A stretch of DNA of 64,000 nt. Source: Nigrospora sphaerica (lineage: Eukaryota; Ascomycota; Sordariomycetes; Amphisphaeriales; Apiosporaceae). The stretch is taken from contig JAGVVL010000013.1 of NCBI GenBank assembly GCA_018287875.1, positions 248,001 through 312,000 of the forward strand, in the 5' to 3' direction. Position 1 is the stretch's first letter, and each line of letters opens with the position of its first letter. The translations under genes and the position numbers were made by a program. The notes beneath the pieces are model-generated. The model was not told where the DNA came from. It worked only from the letters and a program-made list of their open reading frames with translations, and did not search any database. Of this stretch, positions 35,307-47,462 are shown in pieces.

Positions 35307-37068
35307 GGAGCACCGGGCAATCCCCACAAAAAGGCAAAGAAAGCTAGTCGTGTAGTATTGGGTTGAGAAGATATGGGAAGCTATAGAAGGGGATTCATGG
35401 GGTCTTAAAATAATGAATTATCCGCTTCTTTTACTTTTAAATGTTTTGAGACATATACGAATAACTCCTATAGCTATCTGTTTGTCACTAGAAAAAACAC
35501 GCTGACCTATGAGGCCTGACCGCCATCGCGCCGTCTTTTTCGACTCTGCACTGATTAACCATATTCAGTGTGCATGCCTTAGTAGTTAATTGTGTGAGAA
35601 TCTTCAACGCGTTAAAGTTCCTGGTCTGCCTTGTCCTCGAAATTATGGCGAGTCTAGTAGCTGATTCTCATAGCAGGCAGCCGTCTGCTGGCCGAAATAG
35701 TGGCACGCGTGCCGGGCATAACCCGCGTCGGCCGAGTTACTAAGCGGGAGCCATAGCGCTATTCCTAGGGGGCTAAGGCATAGCGCCATAGTGTAGCACT
35801 TAAAAGATGTGTTAGTAAGTGTAACGCACATGGGCCTTCACTGTGGATAAAAAGCGGACGTCGTCGGATGTCGGTTTATATAGCATCTAGCATGATGCGG
35901 GAGACTTCAACCTCACATTGCCATGTCAGTGCGGTGCGTTAAGGACTGAACCGCCGTATTTAAATCCTTAAGAGGCGAGACGCTCTTACTAGCCACGTCG
36001 TCTAGAAAGGGGGTGTATAGAGTGTGGTTAATAGGTAGTTAAGCTCGTAATCTGGAAGAGAAACTCATGCACTCAGCCCGAGCTACTGGACTCAGTTTAG
36101 GTAGGTCTCGATTAATAAAAAGAACAGAGCGATAAGGAGTTCTGACCCGGCCTAGCGACGCGGACGAATAGACCCAAAAATGGATGCAGACGCCTGAGAA
36201 CCAGCCATGGTGGATTCGACGATGCATGTGATAATGGGGGGAATGGATCGAATGAAGCGGGAGCAATTGAAGGGAAATTAGCTAGGGCCATCACGTGACA
36301 TACCGCCACACAGGCGCGTCGTGATAGGACGATTTGCCGTCACTTCGAGACGGGTCCATCAACCTCATTGCTATTGGCGTAAACACTGCTAAGTGCCAAG
36401 TCGCACTGTAGAGGTCATAGGAAGCTGTCACGACGACGCAATTGATTAAGCCAGGAACCGACACACTACTGCCGCTTATCACAGCGTCGGTTTTCCCTCG
36501 CCGAACCTGAACTATCCTGCCTTGCGGGCCGGCGCCGTCATCAGAAGCACCGAGTTTGGTCAGGCTAAAAAGGAATCCTAAGTAAGCGGCGGCCCGGTGT
36601 TCGTGAATAGAGAGGTCGGCACCCCGCTGCCTCGGTCCCGACACTTTGTAATACGGCGTATCATAAACCTTAAGCATGGTCTCTTAGGTACATTCACCTC
36701 CCATGTCCAGGTCCAACACAAAGCAAAATAAGCGGGTCGGTGTGGCAAGCCCGAGAGAATAGAGATGCACGCAAAGGATGCTGCCAAAAGACCTAAGTGT
36801 AGTAGGAACATCTCATTCACTATAAACCACCAGCCCCAGAGTTATAGTAACCGTCACCTGTGAATAGGCACTTCGGACACTTGCGGCTGGGTGTATTTCG
36901 TCTCGCCCATGTATGTCGCTGGTGCAGTTGCTGTTGTGACACCCTGGATCTTGTTCCGATGCCTCCTTTTACAGCACCTATCAAGCCATTAATGATGTTA
37001 TTAGCAAGTGAAAATCACATTCTCTTCATAGAAGGAGTTGAAGAGGTAGAGTTCTTGCAAAAGGTAGC
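35307..37068. other. Intergenic region without recognisable gene
   Basis: Frames of 60-128 codons exist on the minus strand (for example 36291-36677) but none shows a known motif, signal peptide or supporting intron pattern. I see no repeat matching other parts of the window. Confidence 0.5.
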
Positions 37069-38817
37069 TTACCAGACTCCAGTGATGAAAGCGATGATCA
37101 GAAACCCCCCACCTAACCCTGCCCCCAAGCCGATGGCGAGGGTTTTTTCGACATATTTTCCTATCGATGGATCGTAGGGTGTGAGAATACCGGTAGTTAG
37201 GTTGATTTGCTTAACATTTGTCCCAAAGGTAACCGTGTTGAGCACCGAGAATTCGTTGATGGACGCAGTGGGCGCGAGGGTCTGGAGATATCTGGTCACA
37301 GACTGCAGGGAGGCGGGACACTTCATGAATCCAGGAAAAATGCAGGCTGTAGCCTCTTGCGTAACGATGGACGGTCTTCCTGACCCCTCTCGAGCCAAAA
37401 GTGGGCGCGTCTCCACGGCTTCAAAGGCCGCAACCGGGGTCGTGCGGGACGCCGCGCATACGGTGCCCATAGTGGTAGTGTAGATGGCAGTGCTGAAATC
37501 GACGCCGGCTCCCCATTCGTGGTTAAATGCGGCTGCCGTAGCGCCGGCTACAGCTCCGATGCCCAGCTGGTATACCTGCTCGATCAGGATCTTGCAGTCA
37601 TCCTCATCACCGGCGTTGTTGGCCATGTCGTCGCCACCAGTATTAAAGGTAATATTCGTCTCGAGCTCGGCCACTTTCACGTACAACGCCGTCTCAATAC
37701 CTGTGGATAGTGTACCATTATCGAATCCGGGGATATCAATCTCTCCTAGGGAGAACCCTGCGTGAGCGCTCAGGCGGAGCACGGCTTTAAAAGACGCGTC
37801 TCCGGATTCTATAACCACGGGTAAAAATTCAAATTGCCCCTCGTCCCTTAGCAACAGTTAGTTCAATGTTTCATTATGGGATGGGATTCAGCAGATTCTT
37901 AGATCCTAAAGACGGGGTCACTTACATGTTACTGTTAGTGACTGCCTCACCGAACAGAGTTAAAGTCATTGAAGGACCCTTGTCAAGTTTGATATGGAAC
38001 CCGCTGCTATGGTAATCGCAGTCTGGACACTCAGGACCAAATAAATGTGAAGGTGAGACCGAGCTTGATGTCGCCGATGCTAACACCCACGGGTGTTTTG
38101 GAAGAAAACATGTTCAGCTCGTATGTGACACCGTCACTCAACGCGACGTCTAACTCAGCATAGAGCTCGAGATCGTCAAACTGGAAAGTGAGTTTGTAAT
38201 CAGGAAAGGCCGGAAGACTGATGTTGAAGTCGAATTCCAACGGTGGGATTGCTTTGCCTTTCTTGTCGTTGTTGATGAGACCGACCAGGTCATCCATATT
38301 CATGGTGGAGCTGCCCAAATACTCAAGACCTGTCTCGAAGATCTCTTCAACGACATCCACCGTCTTGTTCTTGACATCTCCCACCATCTCGTCGAGGCTG
38401 AAATTCTCGTCAATGGTAAACATGGCAAATGCGGTTGCTTTGACGTAGCAGTTGGCACAGTTAACACTAAGACCGCCCCCTTTCTCGAGCGTGCCATTTC
38501 CATAGCCAGCCTCTTTGGGGAGCAGACCCGACCTGTTAGGGCCCACAAGGGTTAATGGTGTATACCCACAGGGTTCCAAACAGTTGAGCATTCTTCCAGC
38601 TCTTGGCGATCACCGTATCGTCGCTTCGGTAGACGTTTGGTTTCCCTCGGGTCCCGATTCTGGTAATGGCGCGTCGGAATGCATGTAGAGTATCCTGGTA
38701 TGAAGTTCCACGGGCGTTGCGAGTGCGAATAGCGTGTTCGGAGGGTAAAGTGCCTGGAGATGCTAGGGCGCAGCCGAACGCCCAAAATAGGACGAACTTT
38801 AGAGCAACGAACAACAT
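37069..38817 (-). CDS. Secreted/single-pass membrane protein of unknown function
   Basis: Minus-strand gene with at least three exons. The ATG at 38817 starts a signal peptide (MLFVALKFVLFWAFGCALAS). The second part (about 38553-38031) reads VNCANCYVKATAFAMFTID and continues with beta-rich repeats (LEFDFNISLPAFPDYKLTF). The third part (from about 37850) has EFLPVVIESGDASFK and ends in a hydrophobic span (LAIGLGAGLGGGFLIIAFI) at the C-terminus. Layout resembles ascomycete cell-surface proteins annotated with DUF7223-type domains, an assignment made from memory of their style. The intron near 37925-37840 is clear (GTAAGT, CTAAC, TAAG). The first intron would be only about 37 bp, and near 38040 the frame must move by one base (TFTFIWS-stop against FGPECPDCDYHSS), so it may be mutated or have another small intron. 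Confidence 0.65.
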
Positions 38818-40504
38818 GATTGAGTGGTCGCCTACTCAAGTCCGTATAAAACAATGGATGTTTACTAGGAGGGTGTAGCGCGGTGATAAGGGTATCTATC
38901 TTACTCTCTAAGTTCCGCACGAAACAACGGACGGATATATAGGTATATATTTCGGCTCCAACTTGTTATACGTCCTCCTTGTCAGCCTTGCCTGTCATGT
39001 TGGGACTCTAGGAAATACGTGGCGTTGCTTAGCAGTAATCTGTTGCTGCACTTCTAGCATAGAGGGGTAATTATAGAAACAAAAGTGCAACTATGACGAT
39101 AAAAGCAATCTGTACATCATCTACCTATGTTTACCTGAGGACAAATTCTTCAAACTGGACAGTAACATGAAAAGTTTTAGATTCCTCGGAGCTTGAAAGC
39201 CTGCATTTGATGCCTGTTGATTCTGAGAAGCCATAATCGAACACTTAGTTTTGCCCAACGCCGGCAGCTGTGGCTCTGCACGAGATTTAGCTAGAAAGGA
39301 AAGTCGTAATTTTTAAAGGATAAAAGCTATGTAGTACTGAGAAAAGCCAGTTTTTTTTTATTTTGTACACAGCCTTTCGTTTCTGTAGCCTTGAAGATTT
39401 CGTGACCCATACTATGCTCTCGCAACCTGAATTGCGCCTTGCCAGCTGAGACCAAAGAGCGGCCGAAGAAGCAAAAGCCCCCACGTGGACAGCTAGGCTG
39501 ACACGAGTTTCAGTAAGCTGAAAACGGCTCGGGAGCTTTTATGGGTCTGTAGACAACGGCAGAAAAGACTGGCACCGTTCTAGAGCTAGAAGAACGTTGG
39601 AGCTGCGGCTTGTTCTAAACGAAAATGCCTTGAGGAACGTGCTAGGCGCTCCTTCGCGTTCCGCACTGCAGAAGCTGGACCAGGAATTGCTTTTGATAGT
39701 GGGAGCCTACCACATGATCCTAACAACATGGCAGGACAATTTGGAGGGTAGGCTGAGCGCCTGTGGCGTCGGGCGATTCAGCTGTATGCAGTGCCAGGGT
39801 GCCACGGTGAGCCTTAAGCGGGAGAGGGTACAATGAAAAGGCGAATGTGATAAGAAATTAGCAAGGTTGGATCCGCAATGGACTTCTGAACTCGCCCGAA
39901 TTGCAATAACTTGGAGACTGGCGTTCTGGGAAGGCTTATGGATTGACCTATTGCTTCATTCATGTCGTGTGCTCATAAGCCGGATCGACGTAGTCCATGC
40001 GGACACGGGAAATGACGGTTCCCGGGAGCGGAGCGAAGGCCCTCTTGCCTATTTAGCTAGTGTTCCGCGTTAAATTTATTTTGTGAGGCATTATGAGGCT
40101 ATTCCCTGAATTTGCTTGTCAGGTCACGTGAGAAGCTACTGAGACCTGCTGTAGGTCTTCTGGAGCATGTGGGGAGCAATCCCCAGCTACGGAGCATAGG
40201 CTGCCATGGCTGGCACTTTTACTTTGATTTAGTGAGATAACATTGGACTTTTCCATTGCCACGCCTCCTCCAGTGTGATAGATAGTTAGTAGGATGTTGT
40301 GCCCTATGTCGGGATACCGAACGGAAGGAAGCGAGGGCCGGGTTCAAGAATATCGAACCGGGGCAGCTTAATCGTACGGCTGTCGCTCATACCGGCGCCG
40401 CAATTATGTCTCGGAGGACAAATATGAACAAGAATAAGTGAAGAAATTTGCAGGAGTCAGTATTCCTGCAGCCGACAATAGTTGCGTAAGGAAATAACAA
40501 GAGA
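38818..40504. other. Intergenic region with an interspersed repeat
   Basis: No credible gene. Small frames at 39597-39836 and 39867-40073 lack known motifs. A repeat shared with 48930-50130 lies at 40122-40280. Confidence 0.5.
40122..40280. repeat. Interspersed repeat, second copy at 48930-50130
   Basis: Shares GGTCACGTGAGAAGCTACTG (GAGGAGCTACTG in the other), TGGAGCAT.TGGGGAGC, TCCCCAGCTACG, CTGCCATG and CCACGCCTCCT with the second copy. The second copy is interrupted by a truncated LINE. The family is unknown; a palindrome GGTCACGTGA near the start is visible. Confidence 0.6.
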
Positions 40505-41485
40505 TCAGTGGCTGCCTATCCACTGTCGCCCGCTGGAATTTACCCATTCAGCATAATCATTAGGTTCCTGTCCCAGAAGCTCCACCTGCTGCCCATATTG
40601 TTCCTCTGTCATCTGGAAACCTTTCGCTGCAAAGGTCTCGTGCATCAGCCTCATATCACGACCACAGGCCGGCCCCAGCAGTGCGGTGAACGTATCTTCA
40701 CACTTTTGAAAGCCTTCTTCGTTGGCGGGGAGCACGGCAATGTCTTTCTGGAGGGCCTTGGACCAAAGCCGCGCCATATCAGAGCCCTTGAATGCTTGCT
40801 TGGACCCGATGGCGACGCTCTTGCGGTGCCATTTCTGCGAAGTGGCGTCGTCGTCGGCGGCGGCGATGAGTTGTTTGGCCGCCAGTGCGATGTCCCAGGG
40901 CGCTACACGGCTGATGCCGGCCTCGCCGAAGGGCACGTCGAGAAGGCCGGTTTCTAGCATGCTCTGTCTAGATCGAAAGTCGTTGGTGAAGAATAGACTC
41001 GGGCGCAGGATGGTCCATGTAAACGGCAGGTGGCGGTCGTGTACCAGCTTCTGCTCCACGAATGATTTGACGAGGACGTGTGCGGCTGAGCACCGGGAAA
41101 GGTAGCCCTGGATGCTGTCATTCGTGCCGAAGTCTACGCAGACCGAGACGTAGATATGCTGCTTGACCATGCCAGCGCGAGACAGGCAGTCTATACAGTT
41201 CAAGGTCGTGAATAGCTCGTCATCGCCCGTGACATTCAAAAAGACGGTATCGACACGATGTAAGGCGAGGACGCCCTAGAGCCAGGCCGGGTTTTTGATA
41301 GATCTCTCCTCGATGAATATGTTGGTTCCTAGTCGGCATGCCTGGTGCTGGGCGAGCTGGGCCTCTAGTTCGGCAGCGCGGCTCGTCGGTAGAACAAACT
41401 TGATCTTCGGATTGGAGGCGAGGAGACGAACAAGGTGCTGACCAATGTTGCCAGTAGCCGTTGTCGCCAAAATAACGCGTTGCAT
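40505..41485 (-). pseudogene. NmrA-like NAD(P)-binding protein, one nonsense codon
   Basis: A single minus-strand frame of 326 codons with one internal TAG at 41276-41278. The N-terminus MQRVILATTATGNIGQHLVR is a Rossmann dinucleotide site (the usual GATGxxG appears as TATGNIG). Later parts read HRVDTVFLNVTGDDE, FTWTILRPSLFFTND and GISRVAPWDIALAAKQLI, the pattern of NmrA/HSCARG and quinone-reductase-2-like SDR proteins that sense or use NAD(P)H. The stop lies in AWL-stop-GVLA, where a Gln (CAG) is likely, so a single C-to-T change disabled it. No intron is needed. The gene is probably recently inactivated or could be read through; it has no visible operon-like partner. Confidence 0.82.
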
Positions 41486-44244
41486 GGCCGTTTGTTAGAT
41501 TTTCAGCGTGGTAGAGGTGTTGATGTTTCAATTGAATGGACAGCCTGTGCCTCTTCCACGCCTTGAAATACCCAGCTTTTAGGAGTGCGTCAGGAGGGTT
41601 TCATCTTAACAGCACGCTGCGCTGTCCGTTTTCGTGGTGAAACAGCGTGTCTTTCACACTGCCCAACCGGATTCTGACAAGTACATTTCCGTCAGCCTGT
41701 TTGCTTATTTTTTATGTGATCCATATGTTTTAGGTTGTGCGATTGGTTTAAACAGGTCTCTGCAGGGGTGCGAATATACGAAGAGAGCATGCTAACCACC
41801 CTCGCAGATGCTTATACGGCGCTAGTATGTAAGGGTGTCAAGACCGATAGTTGTCCAAGCCAAGTACTTGCTATGTGCACGTATATGTTACAGTAGTGAA
41901 AAGGTCTCTCTTTTAATTGATTAAGTGGACGATGCCCTAAGTTAAGGCGTAATATAGACATTGCATGTTACCTCGGGGGTTGGCGTGCTTTGTTTCTCGA
42001 TTGTGCGTGACTTTCTAACGTCTAGGGCCTCCTGCACCGTCCCCGTCTCCTCACGAAGGGTCTCTTAAGCCGCGGCTAAGCGGGTAATCTATACTATGCT
42101 TTCATGCTGGCCCCCCAAGCTTCGCATCGCGGCTGGGAGATGGCCTTCCACAACCACCTAGCGGAGCTCGCCTTCCTTCGGGCCTTCACGGGCGTCGAGC
42201 TACAATTAGCGCACCATACCCGGATTCGAGGATTCCTCCGAAGCCACTCCCACTACGGAAACTTTCCCTGTCCCGTAGATCAGCAGGGCTGGAGGCGGGT
42301 AGAAGAAACAAACGGGGGCTTTTTCCAATCGACAGCGCCCGCGTGGAAGACAGTGTTTGAATTCACGCACAAATACTTCAACCTGTAGATCCGTCTGGGC
42401 CTCATCAGCCTGCGGCTGCGCCGCAGATCATTACGGCCATCTAGGGCTATTGCGTCATTTGTGACTACGACGAGTCGACAAATGTATCCTTCCTAGTATG
42501 CACGGAGCCGAAGGGAACACTAAATCCCTGTGGATCGGCGGCACCTACATTCAAACCCTTGATGGCAGCATTGCCACGAGTGAGTAGTTCGAATTAGGGT
42601 ATAGTGGGAATCTGGTTTAAGATTTCTTTTACAGCCTAGATGCGATATTGATACTAGTAATAACCAGGTCGTACTTAAGGTGTGCTGGACGGTGATTTGG
42701 CGTCAGTACTGGCCATGTGTCATGTATATATCACGGGTATCTTCTCTGTCCTCTAGTTCTTATCTCCCTCCCTCTTCCTCACTCTCTCTTTGATTAATGC
42801 GGCCAATCTCATCGTCATTAAACCAGATCATAACAGCGTTGGAGGACTCCTAGTCTCAATAAAGTATATCCATTTCTTCCCTATGGTCGCCGTATTACTA
42901 TAACCTTGTCGCTAAAAGATAGCGGCCGGAGAAGGTACTCGTGTCGTTGAAATAAGCCCAGCCTTCCAGCAGTGGTGCCCTGTCGAAATCACGAGGGAAC
43001 GCATTCGATGGACAGAGCCAGTCGAATGGAACTGGCCATGGAGTACGGGCGGCCGACTATTTTCCTCGTAGACGACGCGCTAGAAGACGGCAAGACAGCG
43101 GGACGATGACAATATGCAAGGTGAAACGAGCTGAAGAGGAAGTGGAGCGCGATGATGCGGTGGGGAGTACGCCGAGCTGATGCAACCTTGTGAAGCTGGA
43201 GCCGAGAAAATGCGGAAATGGCATCCAGGTATTAGTGTGAAGTCAGCAGCTGCATATAATCAGGAGGGAGTTGATTCCTCAGCCACAACAGCCATATCAG
43301 GTAAGGTTTCAATTGACCACTAGGCGGGCTTCACCGCCACAGCACGCCGATTCATCGAATCGCCTACACGGGGGTTCGCGCGGCAGATAGGGCCAATAAA
43401 ACGTCTACAACGCGGCCAGCATCCCGGCACGAACAAGTGGTAAAAAGAAGGAATATGTAATCCTTACCAAGGTAAAGAAATCCCGAACAGGCGCCGACTT
43501 CTAGCTTCTTTTGGTCGCTGATGCCTTCTTGTGTGTAATTGATTAAAATGATGTAACCTAGCGTTGCTGACTGTTGACCCGCTCATCACCAGCAAGTCCC
43601 TACAGAATCGCTTCCATTTGGCAATGATCGACAAAATCAAGTCCTTGGCTTTTATACCGGCAGGGACCACGGCTCCTGTCTTAGATGAACTGTGGATGGC
43701 ATTCAGCCGAGGCTGTATACCCAGACTTCGTCACCGGGTTCGGTCTCCAGGTGTCCTAAGACATGAATCTTTTCTTTGTGATGAAGAATCTTCTGTTAAC
43801 TCAGGACTTATTTCTTTACCTCAGTATCATTCGGGCTTGTCCCAAATATTCGAAAAACAAATCTGCCGATCTGTGCTGATAGCCTCCCTTGTTGGTTCGC
43901 GTCATAATTAGCAAACCAGTCCCCTAAAACCAGCCGACCGAGATATCGGTATTCCGGAAAGCTCTTGAACATGGATTAATGTTAAGTGTCTGGGGATGCT
44001 CGCTCTTGTCGTGGCGGTACAGATTCCACTAACACATCATACCCTTCCTGTGGCTTAGACACCTCTCTTTAACTACGTCATTTCAGTGTTGATTATGATT
44101 CCGGACAGTTGTAGATGTCTATCCGTATAAGTAGGTCGTCCAGAGTTGGGCAAGCCTTTATTCGCTTTATCAGCGTTTGGCGTAAAAGTAGAACGAGTGA
44201 TAAGCCCCGGAGCCAGCTTTTAGTAGCAAACGCGTATCTATAGC
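41486..44244. other. Intergenic region without recognisable gene
   Basis: 2.7 kb without a supported gene. Frames of 94 codons (42104-42388) and 115 codons (43564-43911) on the plus strand have no recognisable domain; the second may be a relic. No repeat from elsewhere in the window was seen. Confidence 0.45.
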
Positions 44245-45003
44245 CTAGTAGGGCGGTCCCGGATGCTCTCCATACGTCGGCCGAGGCTTAAAATGTTTCA
44301 GAATAAGGCTTCCATCGTCAATGAGGTCCAGTTTAAGGTTGATGAAGACTTCGTGGACAACCAAGGTATAATCGTACTTGATGCTTCTTATAGCTGCCGG
44401 TCGTCTTTGTAAGGTCGGTAACGGATACACGTTGTCCCCTGGATCTGTTGCACCCCGATCTCGCCATGTGGTTGGCGCGGGCGCAAACCAGCGGGGCCAC
44501 TTCCTGACGAGTTTATTCAGGACGCTCGCCATAAAATATCATCCATATCTTCTTGCTGTATTCTGTGCCAATTCCATCCATTCCATGGGCACGGGGCCAG
44601 GTTTGATACAACCCAACTGGTCGCATAGGCTGGAAGCATTAAAGGCAGTAGCGATCGAAATAGCAAAGGCCTCAAAGAAAAGCGCGTTTTGGGGGCAAAA
44701 TTGCTGCTGTATTGTCCAGACCCGGTGCCACCATCAGTTTTTCCGAGGTCAGATTGCGCATAGAACCCTCATAGCATCCTGGGATGAGTCATCGAATGCC
44801 ATACAATAGGAGGCATAGAAACTCGGTTGGCTTCTTTGTGGCTGCATGCTGCGATGTACCTGATAAAAGCAACTGCAACTTTGGCACAAGAGGGGGGCTT
44901 GTACCCCTCACGAATTCGCCCATCTATATCAAACATCGGGTGCAGCTAGAAAAGATTTGGTGCATATTTCGCATCTGGGACGCCTTTTCTTTGATGTTAA
45001 CAT
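44245..45003 (-). pseudogene. Heterokaryon incompatibility (HET) domain pseudogene
   Basis: Minus-strand translation shows the core of a HET domain, a module of fungal nonself recognition and cell death. From 45003: DVNIKEKASQMRNMHQIFSS, then CTRCLI-stop-MGE, where functional HET proteins have INxxDxxEKxxQVxxMxxIYSxAxxVxxWLGE. Further down, WWHRVWTIQQQFCPQNALFF matches the conserved (P)WWxRxWTxQE block. Several stops interrupt it, at least one of the TGG-to-TAG type. The last 95 codons (44532-44245) are open: they start MASVLNKLVRKWPRW and end YGEHPGPPY. The upstream part is lost or unreadable. Confidence 0.65.
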
Positions 45004-46896
45004 CGTGAATATAAGGCTATTCACAATTACTTGGCGTCGCCTACCAAGTCATATGGGGCATCCTACTAATTGAGATTCGCTTCAGAATACGTGTCCTTTG
45101 CTACTGTATTCATCAATATACTTGTAGACCACTATTAGTTAGTTTCTTTGAAGTGAACACATTACTCTGTCGCCTTCCACGTCCTTCATAGGGCGACAGC
45201 TACTATATAAGGTAGGTAGCGCTTTAGATGCAGATGACAGGTCAAGTCTAGTGGTGCATCCTCTGGCTCTGATATTCCAAATGATAACGGCGGCCGAAAA
45301 AATGGGGCGCGTCTTTGGTTACCAATTGCTAATAAAATCTGCTCAGTTCCGCCTTTCTGAGCGGCGAGGTATTAATGTAGGCAGCATCCGTGATATTTGG
45401 CAAACAGATAAGTCAAACACGCCCACGTGCGCGCCCATTCTCTTCAAAACGGGCGCTTGTCCGCCTCTTAGTGACTCGCCCGGCATGGGTAAGGCGTGTC
45501 GTGAGTGTGTACAGATGGTAGTGAGGCATGCAGAGCAATAGGTGTGTGCTGTTATTTCTGGGCGCCTAAAGTCTGTCGGTTAATATCGGCCGATTTCCGA
45601 ATATATTACTGAGCCTAGTAAGCAACCAGCTCAAGGTCCAGGGTCCATGGCCTGCAGCTGCAGGATCGGTCCACTTAAAACCGCTGGCGGACGTGCAATA
45701 GTCGTCCCGCGGCCAGGGCGGGGGACACCAGTGGGCAGGCCACGCTTGCCCCGTCCCTGGCTAGCTCAGACCACTATCCTCGGCCAACTCGGCTCGGCGC
45801 GCTTCTTGGCGCCTTTCTTGGCAATATTGATTGGCTCGCTTGATTCATATATTATCAATATATGATAGCTTGCTTGAACCGGTGAAATGCCCGGCCACGT
45901 CCTAGGCCCATGTAAAGCTGACAACCCCGCTTGGGCTGCACGGCTCGTATGCTTGAGCAAGGGGTCCATATTGGCGTGCACGAACATTCTGCAGCATTCA
46001 TTTGCGTAGGAGATGGGAAAATCGAGTTTCCCATCCACCCTGGGGGCATGATGTGGTTTAATCAAGGCATAGAAGCGAATATGGCCATGGTGAGGAAGCC
46101 AGGGATTGACTTCCAGTTTGTCTGTCCAGCACAAGGATCCAGTGCAGCAATACCGTGTAGCTACACATCGTATGTTCCTGCCTCCTACTGAATCCCGTGC
46201 CCAGGCCTGTTCTCTTCCGGCCTCAGCATCCTCCTCTCAGGCCAGCCGGGACGGCTCTGCTGCGCGCGTAGGAGAACGGTGTCACTCTCTTGGCGCTCCC
46301 TGGTAGCTTCCTTATCTGGACACGATTATTAGCCGAGCTGAGAATCAACTCTTCTCTAACGAACCTACATGTGGCACATACGCACCTAGGTAGCACTTCC
46401 GACCTCCGCGACGTTAACACAGCCAGCGCGCGCCTAACCTAATCCGAGTAGAAAGTGAGTGGCGGATATGGAACCCTTGTCAGATTTCCCATCTCAAAAT
46501 TTAGGCAATCCTACCATTCTTGGGCCTCTCTACCCCACGCTGTCCCCTTGCACATACGCGACTTCGTACACTCTTTGTATTGAAAACCCTTGCATATACG
46601 CACCTTGCATGATCCTACCCTATCCCTCCGTGCGGGTCGCTTGCAGGCGCAATCAACGTCTCTCTGCTCCTCACGAAACTCGTATACTCGACCTCTAAGC
46701 CAAAATTAGCGGGATGGATCTACGGGACCCTTTACTCCGCAGGAAGGGGGGCGCAAGCCGCCGCTGACCTTTCGGAAATCCCGCGCCTGCCTTTTCTTGC
46801 TCTGCCGGGGTGGGGCTTATCCTGTTCGACATGAGATGCAGATGAATTTACCATGTGAGGAATCCTCGCTATGATGGAAACCGAGGCAGAGGTGGG
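45004..46896. other. Intergenic region without recognisable gene
   Basis: Possibly includes further upstream remnants of the HET pseudogene to about 45080. Frames near 45251-45541 and 45931-46191 lack recognisable domains. No repeats from this window. Confidence 0.45.
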
Positions 46897-46904
46897 TATA
46901 TAAA
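46897..46904 (+). promoter_or_regulatory. TATA box of the small secreted protein gene
   Basis: TATATAAA lies 130 bases before the ATG at 47034, followed by a pyrimidine-rich leader with CACC and CTCC runs and a good start context (TTCAAGATG). This is the expected arrangement for a strongly regulated fungal gene. Confidence 0.6.
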
Positions 46905-47033
46905 GGTGTGCTCGTCGCCGCCGAATAGCCACCAATTTTTCATCCTCACCCGCAAGCAATCATCCAACTTCTCCAACCTACATTCACCTCCTCTACCTTC
47001 TCCTTTCGAAGAATTAACCCTCTCATCTTCAAG

Positions 47034-47462
47034 ATGCAGTTCTCCACCGTCTTCGCTTCGGCCGCCCTCTTCCTGGCCACTGGCTCGCACGCCTGGACCA
47101 ACGGCGTTGCTAACAACGTCTTCTACACCATCCGCGGCAGTGAGTAACACCCTTCCTTCTTGCCAAAATCTCTCTTCGCCTCCATGAATGGCAATGAGAG
47201 GGGATGGCTGTGCCAAAGGGTTCCAAGAAGATAGTAAACTAATTTTTCACCCTCCGCCGCCCAGTCTACGTCCACGAGGCTTGCACGTACGCCAACACCG
47301 ACACCATCCACTACAACAACTGCGCCTACTGGATTGACGGCGCTGGTAACCAGTTCCACGGCAGTAAGTTTATTCCTTTCTGGAACTATGTCAGGAACAG
47401 AAGATGTTGACAAGAAATTTCCAGAGTGCACCTCACGCCCCGGCCAAGTCCTCTGCCTTTAG
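47034..47462 (+). CDS. Small secreted cysteine-containing protein (three exons)
   Basis: Predicted 80-residue secreted protein. Exons 47034-47139, 47265-47363 and 47425-47462 join to 243 nt. The introns are GTGAGT..CTAAT..CCCAG (125 bp) and GTAAGT..TTGAC..TCCAG (61 bp), both inserted after the first base of a codon. MQFSTVFASAALFLATGSHA is a signal peptide. The mature part of about 60 residues holds four Cys (HEAC, NNCAYW, GKCTS, VLCL), enough for two disulfides, with many aromatic residues. It has no family I recognise. Small size, secretion, Cys content, a TATA promoter and isolation in a repeat-rich region fit an effector-like or antimicrobial protein, but that role is inference. The gene looks intact. 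Confidence 0.85.

Noticed and set aside
36291..36677. 128-codon minus-strand gene
   Set aside because: No recognised motif, no coding neighbours, and composition does not stand out from the surrounding intergenic DNA.
43564..43911. 115-codon plus-strand gene
   Set aside because: No recognisable domain or gene structure; could be a relic but cannot be supported.
45931..46191. 87-codon plus-strand gene
   Set aside because: No known motif; overlaps equally long frames on the other strand; no promoter or intron evidence.
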